Below, in pieces: positions 6,621 to 8,443 of a stretch of 8,443 nucleotides of DNA. Within the stretch, counting starts at the first letter, position 1. The number at the start of each line of letters is the position of its first letter. This DNA is from an uncultured Eubacteriales bacterium. GTDB lineage: Bacteria; Bacillota; Clostridia; Oscillospirales; Acutalibacteraceae. The DNA lies in assembly GCA_934615635.1 (NCBI GenBank), contig CAKTTT010000104.1, positions 1 through 8,443 on the forward strand. Reading direction: 5' to 3'. The notes under the pieces are model-generated. The model did no database searches. It worked only from the letters and a program-made list of their open reading frames with translations, and was not told where the DNA came from. A program made the position numbers and the translations under genes.

Positions 6621-7517
6621 ATGCCGTTGGATAAACCGTCTCCCATCCTGTCGGACAACCATCTCCACACCCGCCGCTCCTTCGACGGCCAGATGGATAT
6701 GGCCGCCGCCTGCCGGGCCGCTGTGGACGGCGGGCTGGCCTCGGTCTGCTTCACCGAGCATTTCTCGGTGCTGGATCACGATCCCAGCTACCGCTATCTG
6801 GATCAGGCGGCCTATCTGGCCGACTGGGAGTCCTGCACACGGCAATACGCCGGACGGCTGGATATCGGCCTGGGCCTGGAGATCGGCGAACCCCATCGGC
6901 ATCCCCGGGAGATCGCCGCCGCCTGCAGCGGCCTGCCGCTGGATTTTGTTATTGGCTCCATCCACAATATTGGCCGGGAAAAGCTGCGGATGTATCAGAG
7001 TCGCCATGGAGCGCAGGCGGCCTATGCCGCCTACTTTACCGCTGTTCTGGCGATGGCGGAAGCGGGCGATATCGATGTCATCGGCCATCTGGACCTGATG
7101 AAGCGATATGCCGGCGAAAACTATCGTTACCAGGATTACGCTCCTCTTATCGACCGCATTCTGCAAACCGCCGTCCGTCGGGGGATCGGCCTGGAGATCA
7201 ACGCCTCTAACCTGGACGCGACAGGCGGCGCGGCGCCCGGGGAATTTTTCCCGGGAGACCCGGTCCTGGCACGCTACCGGGAACTGGGAGGGGAAATCAT
7301 CACCTTTGGGTCCGATGCCCATCGGCCCGAGGCGGTGGGCCGCCATGCCGAGGCGGCGGCGGAACGCCTGCGCCGCCTAGGTTTCCGCCGCTGGTGCCGC
7401 TTTCGCGGCCGCCGGCCGGAGTTTTTCTCATTATACCATGAAGATACGCAGAGACTGCAAAAATGCGTTGGTGCGCCAGCACGGGAGCTGCCTCTCAGCG
7501 ACAGCATTTTTGTTTAG
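6621..7517 (+). CDS. PHP-domain phosphatase, histidinol-phosphatase HisJ family
   Basis: This 298-residue cytosolic metal-dependent phosphoesterase has a PHP (TIM-barrel-like) fold with all metal-binding motifs: DNHLHT (12-17), FTEH (44-47), GLEIGE (85-90), IGSIHN (111-116), IGHLDLMKR (154-162) and GSDAH (230-234). The HisJ branch removes phosphate from histidinol phosphate in histidine synthesis, but many members of this family in clostridia lie outside his clusters, as here, so the true substrate is uncertain. The ATG at 6621 follows GAGAAGGG (6607-6614) by 6 bases. The family-like part ends near residue 271 (...RRPEFFSL). The last 27 residues are encoded by a hairpin-rich, repeat-like segment beginning with TTATACCAT at 7431 and look like a foreign tail. 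The stop codon TAG (7515-7517) lies inside a terminator stem. Confidence 0.88.
   Translation: MPLDKPSPILSDNHLHTRRSFDGQMDMAAACRAAVDGGLASVCFTEHFSVLDHDPSYRYLDQAAYLADWESCTRQYAGRLDIGLGLEIGEPHRHPREIAAACSGLPLDFVIGSIHNIGREKLRMYQSRHGAQAAYAAYFTAVLAMAEAGDIDVIGHLDLMKRYAGENYRYQDYAPLIDRILQTAVRRGIGLEINASNLDATGGAAPGEFFPGDPVLARYRELGGEIITFGSDAHRPEAVGRHAEAAAERLRRLGFRRWCRFRGRRPEFFSLYHEDTQRLQKCVGAPARELPLSDSIFV
7458..7512. repeat. Long inverted repeat inside the 3' end of the PHP gene
   Basis: CAAAAATGC (7458-7466) is perfectly complementary to GCATTTTTG (7504-7512). The 37-base interior contains further small dyads such as GCTG/CAGC near 7487-7499. The segment lies between two TATACC sites (7432 and 7541), which mark the same boundary seen in the downstream 89-bp repeats. 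It may therefore be a diverged or different unit of that array. Confidence 0.5.
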
Positions 7518-7537
7518 AAAACCCTCCGGGTTTTCTA
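7515..7537 (+). terminator. Terminator-like hairpin at the PHP stop codon
   Basis: A perfect 10-bp stem pairs 7515-7524 with 7528-7537 around a 3-nt loop; the right arm carries TTTT. The stop codon TAG forms the start of the left arm. There is no T tract after the stem, so efficiency is uncertain. Confidence 0.5.
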
Positions 7538-7540
7538 TAG

Positions 7541-7629
7541 TATACCACACAAGAGGGGCGTTTGCGGACGGCAAACGCGGAGACACAGCCGGTGAAATGG
7601 GACAGTCTCTTTTTGGGGGCTGTGCCGAT
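7541..7629. repeat. 89-bp structured tandem repeat, copy 1
   Basis: This unit starts with TATACCAC and is followed directly by a second copy of equal length with 4 differences in 89 bases (at unit positions 9, 14, 16 and 85). Inside it are a perfect hairpin, GCGTTTGC (7558-7565) with GCAAACGC (7571-7578), and two interlocked pairings: GAGAC (7580-7584) with GTCTC (7605-7609), and CACAGCC (7584-7590) with GGCTGTG (7618-7624). The second pairing starts inside the first, which is a pseudoknot-like arrangement or a choice between two folds. GTCTC is followed by a T-rich tract. No protein is encoded. Confidence 0.88.
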
Positions 7630-7718
7630 TATACCACCCAAGTGAGGCGTTTGCGGACGGCAAACGCGGAGACACAGCCGGTGAAATGGGACAGTCTCTT
7701 TTTGGGGGCTGTGTCGAT
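7630..7718. repeat. 89-bp structured tandem repeat, copy 2
   Basis: Second copy of the preceding unit, with all three pairings kept (hairpin arms 7647-7654 and 7660-7667; GAGAC 7669-7673 with GTCTC 7694-7698; CACAGCC 7673-7679 with GGCTGTG 7707-7713). A partial third boundary, TATACCA, follows at 7719-7725 and then unrelated sequence, so the array ends here. Confidence 0.88.
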
Positions 7719-7736
7719 TATACCATATGTGAATAC

Positions 7737-7773
7737 AAAAAGCATCGGCCGGAATCGGACGGCCGATGCTTTT
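7737..7773. terminator. Strong bidirectional terminator
   Basis: A perfect 14-bp stem, AAAAGCATCGGCCG (7738-7751) with 7760-7773, has an 8-nt loop. The right arm ends in TTTT and the left side begins with five A, so it gives a T tract in both directions. It separates the repeat array from the insertion sequence. Confidence 0.85.
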
Positions 7774-7795
7774 CTATATGTCGCCGAGGAGGCGA

Positions 7796-7883
7796 AAAAA
7801 ATCCCCCAGTTAAACTGGGGGTGAATAAAAAAGCTTTAGCAAAAGTTAGAAGCTCCTGTGTGGTAAAATGGAGAAGGTCTGGC
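7796..7883 (-). ncRNA. Putative antisense RNA to the tnpA leader (art200-like)
   Basis: A minus-strand promoter at 7890-7918 and the intrinsic terminator at 7795-7821 define a transcript of about 88 nt lying opposite the tnpA leader. IS200 of enterobacteria makes an antisense RNA (art200) of about this size from the equivalent place, which pairs with the transposase mRNA and blocks its translation. Here the position, size and signals agree with that model. Sequence similarity to art200 is not claimed, and expression is inferred. Confidence 0.5.
7803..7821 (-). terminator. IS left-end hairpin acting as a leftward terminator
   Basis: A perfect stem, CCCCCAGT/ACTGGGGG, has a 3-nt loop. Read on the minus strand it is followed by A and then seven T (complement of 7795-7801), a classical intrinsic terminator. 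It would end a leftward antisense transcript from inside the element. On the plus strand no T tract follows. Confidence 0.65.
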
Positions 7884-7908
7884 AACCGCATCATCAAAAC
7901 ACAGGAGG
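7853..7908 (+). promoter_or_regulatory. tnpA leader: stem that masks the ribosome binding site
   Basis: CTCCTGTGT (7853-7861) is perfectly complementary to ACACAGGAG (7899-7907). The right arm contains most of the AGGAGG ribosome site (7903-7908), which sits 10 bases before the tnpA ATG. In a transcript that begins upstream, this 9-bp stem would hide the site, as known for IS200. The loop contains TGGTAAAAT (7861-7869), an extended -10 motif; RNA started from it would lack the left arm and stay open for translation. Confidence 0.62.
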
Positions 7909-7918
7909 TTCAAGTCAA
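7890..7918 (-). promoter_or_regulatory. Promoter of the putative antisense RNA
   Basis: On the minus strand, TTGACT (7913-7918, 5 of 6) and GATGAT (7890-7895, 4 of 6) are separated by 17 bases. The promoter overlaps the tnpA ribosome binding site and ends right at the tnpA start codon, so the two transcription units are face to face. Confidence 0.48.
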
Positions 7919-8392
7919 ATGAATGACGTAAAAAGTTTATCACATAGTAAATGGAGGTGCAAGTATCCTATCGTGTTTGCGCCAAAGTATCGCAGACAGG
8001 TGATATATGGGAAAGTCAAGGCAGACGTGGGGAAGATCCTCAGAGAGTTGAGTGAACGAAAAGGAGTGGAAATCATAGAGGCGGAGTGCTGCCCAAACCA
8101 TATACACATGCTTGTAGCGATACCACCGCATATGAGCGTAGCGCAGTACATGAGATATTTGAAAAGTAAAAGCAGCCTGATGATATTCGACCGACATGCC
8201 AGCCTGAAGTACAAATACGGGAATCGACATTTTTGGTGCAGAGGATATTATGTGGACACAGTAGGAAAGTATGAAGGGGCAATCAAAGAGTACATTCAGA
8301 ATCAGTTGCAGGAAGATATTATGAATGACCAGATTAGTCTCAAGGAGTTCGTAGACCCGTTTACGGGTGAGCCGGTAAAACAGGACAGATAA
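7919..8392 (+). CDS. tnpA: IS200/IS605-family transposase TnpA (Y1 HUH)
   Basis: This 157-residue single-strand DNA transposase cuts and joins the hairpin ends of its element through a covalent tyrosine-DNA link. The HUH metal motif is His61-Ile-His63 within CCPNHIHMLVAIPP (57-70). The catalytic tyrosine is Tyr125 in IKEYIQNQ (122-129), with Gln129 four residues on, as in IS608 TnpA. FWCRGYYVDTVG (105-116) is also typical, as is the end VDPFTGEPVKQ (145-155). The length is normal, and no frameshift or missing residue is seen, so it looks intact. The ATG at 7919 is chosen because AGGAGG (7903-7908) lies 10 bases upstream; the frame also has an ATG at 7868, but it lies in the leader loop. It is likely held at low expression by the leader stem and the antisense RNA. 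Confidence 0.95.
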   Translation: MNDVKSLSHSKWRCKYPIVFAPKYRRQVIYGKVKADVGKILRELSERKGVEIIEAECCPNHIHMLVAIPPHMSVAQYMRYLKSKSSLMIFDRHASLKYKYGNRHFWCRGYYVDTVGKYEGAIKEYIQNQLQEDIMNDQISLKEFVDPFTGEPVKQDR

Positions 8393-8395
8393 AAA

Positions 8396-8416
8396 CAGCC
8401 CCCGAGTAGGGGGCTG
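8396..8416 (-). terminator. IS right-end hairpin, possible leftward terminator
   Basis: CAGCCCCC (8396-8403) pairs perfectly with GGGGGCTG (8409-8416) around a 5-nt loop, just after the tnpA stop codon. Five A precede it (8391-8395), so read leftward it has a T5 tract and could stop transcription entering the element from the right. It may also end the tnpA mRNA, although no T tract follows on that strand. Confidence 0.55.
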
Positions 8417-8428
8417 CCACAGGAGTTT

Positions 8429-8443
8429 GGCCCTTATAGGGCC
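8429..8443. repeat. Terminal hairpin of the IS, at the window edge
   Basis: GGCCCT and AGGGCC surround TAT, a compact palindrome of the kind TnpA binds near the right end of IS200/IS605 elements. The window stops exactly at its end, so the cleavage site is not visible. Confidence 0.55.

Larger units (their letters stand above)
7430..7725 (-). promoter_or_regulatory. Four minus-strand extended -10 motifs at repeat boundaries
   Basis: Each unit boundary, read leftward, spells TGGTATAAT (7430-7438, 7628-7636, 7717-7725) or TGGTATACT (7539-7547), which is the TGn-extended -10 consensus. No -35 boxes are seen at the proper distance. If active, each would start a short leftward RNA across one repeat unit, and the leftmost would be antisense to the PHP gene. 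Motif presence is clear; activity is inferred. Confidence 0.3.
7795..8443 (+). mobile_element. IS200-type insertion sequence (IS200/IS605 family), right end at or beyond the window edge
   Basis: A single Y1 transposase gene is flanked by imperfectly related hairpins instead of terminal inverted repeats, as in IS200. The left hairpin is CCCCCAGT (7803-7810) with ACTGGGGG (7814-7821). On the right there are CAGCCCCC (8396-8403) with GGGGGCTG (8409-8416), and GGCCCT (8429-8434) with AGGGCC (8438-8443) at the window edge. The element is visibly more A/T-rich than the host genes, a sign of acquisition. No tnpB is seen inside the window. Exact ends are uncertain because these elements make no target duplication; the left edge given is the A7 run before the hairpin. 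Confidence 0.8.

Noticed and set aside
5755..7098. 447-codon plus-strand open frame opposite galM and into the PHP gene
   Set aside because: It spans two real genes in wrong frames and has no recognisable domain or ribosome site; the GC-rich third codon bases of galM explain it.
7541..7718. CRISPR array
   Set aside because: The two 89-bp units abut directly without spacers and are too long and too few.
7438..7824. 128-codon open frame across the repeat array
   Set aside because: It reads the two tandem repeats and hairpins; the repeated peptide is a by-product of the 89-bp units, whose length is not a multiple of three, so the second copy is read in another frame.
7541..8392. REP/RAYT system (palindromic repeats served by a nearby Y1 transposase)
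   Set aside because: The repeats lack the GTAG-type REP head, and the transposase has its own flanking hairpins and an IS200-type C-terminus, so it looks like an ordinary insertion sequence next to the array.

Overview
The window looks like chromosomal DNA of a GC-rich, endospore-forming, anaerobic Firmicute, most likely a gut Clostridia member of the Oscillospiraceae type. The evidence is a spoVAF-type sporulation gene, a clostridial-style OGG1-like glycosylase, a DUF6062-type protein, strong AGGAGG-type ribosome binding sites and sigma-A-like promoters set in GC-rich coding sequence. No species can be named from the sequence alone.

Layout. (1) 2-448: 3' end of spoVAF, closed by a very strong terminator. 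(2) 531-875: a gene-free stretch with many small hairpins and a terminator-like end. (3) 938-2227: a CLC-family anion transporter whose motifs look more like the fluoride/proton antiporter branch than classical chloride CLCs. (4) 2228-2662: a spacer ending in the fba terminator. (5) Leftward 4518-2663: an 8-oxoguanine DNA glycosylase (ogg) followed by class II fructose-bisphosphate aldolase (fba), which has its own promoter. (6) Divergent from ogg, 4656-5348: a DUF6062-type protein with two CxxC/CxxH half-site pairs. (7) Leftward 6504-5458: aldose 1-epimerase (galM). (8) Divergent from galM, 6621-7517: a PHP-domain phosphatase of the HisJ family. (9) 7430-7780: two 89-bp tandem structured repeats and several hairpins. 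(10) 7795 to the window end: an IS200-type insertion sequence with tnpA, terminal hairpins, a stem that covers the tnpA ribosome binding site, and a likely antisense RNA.

The chromosomal genes are mostly single-gene units with their own signals: sporulation membrane protein, ion detoxification, DNA repair, glycolysis, galactose mutarotation and phosphoester hydrolysis. They do not form one pathway. The most unusual part is the last 1 kb. There the repeat array appears to have replaced the normal end of the PHP gene, and the IS200 copy carries a compact leader in which ribosome-site masking and an antisense RNA of about 88 nt can be read directly from the sequence.
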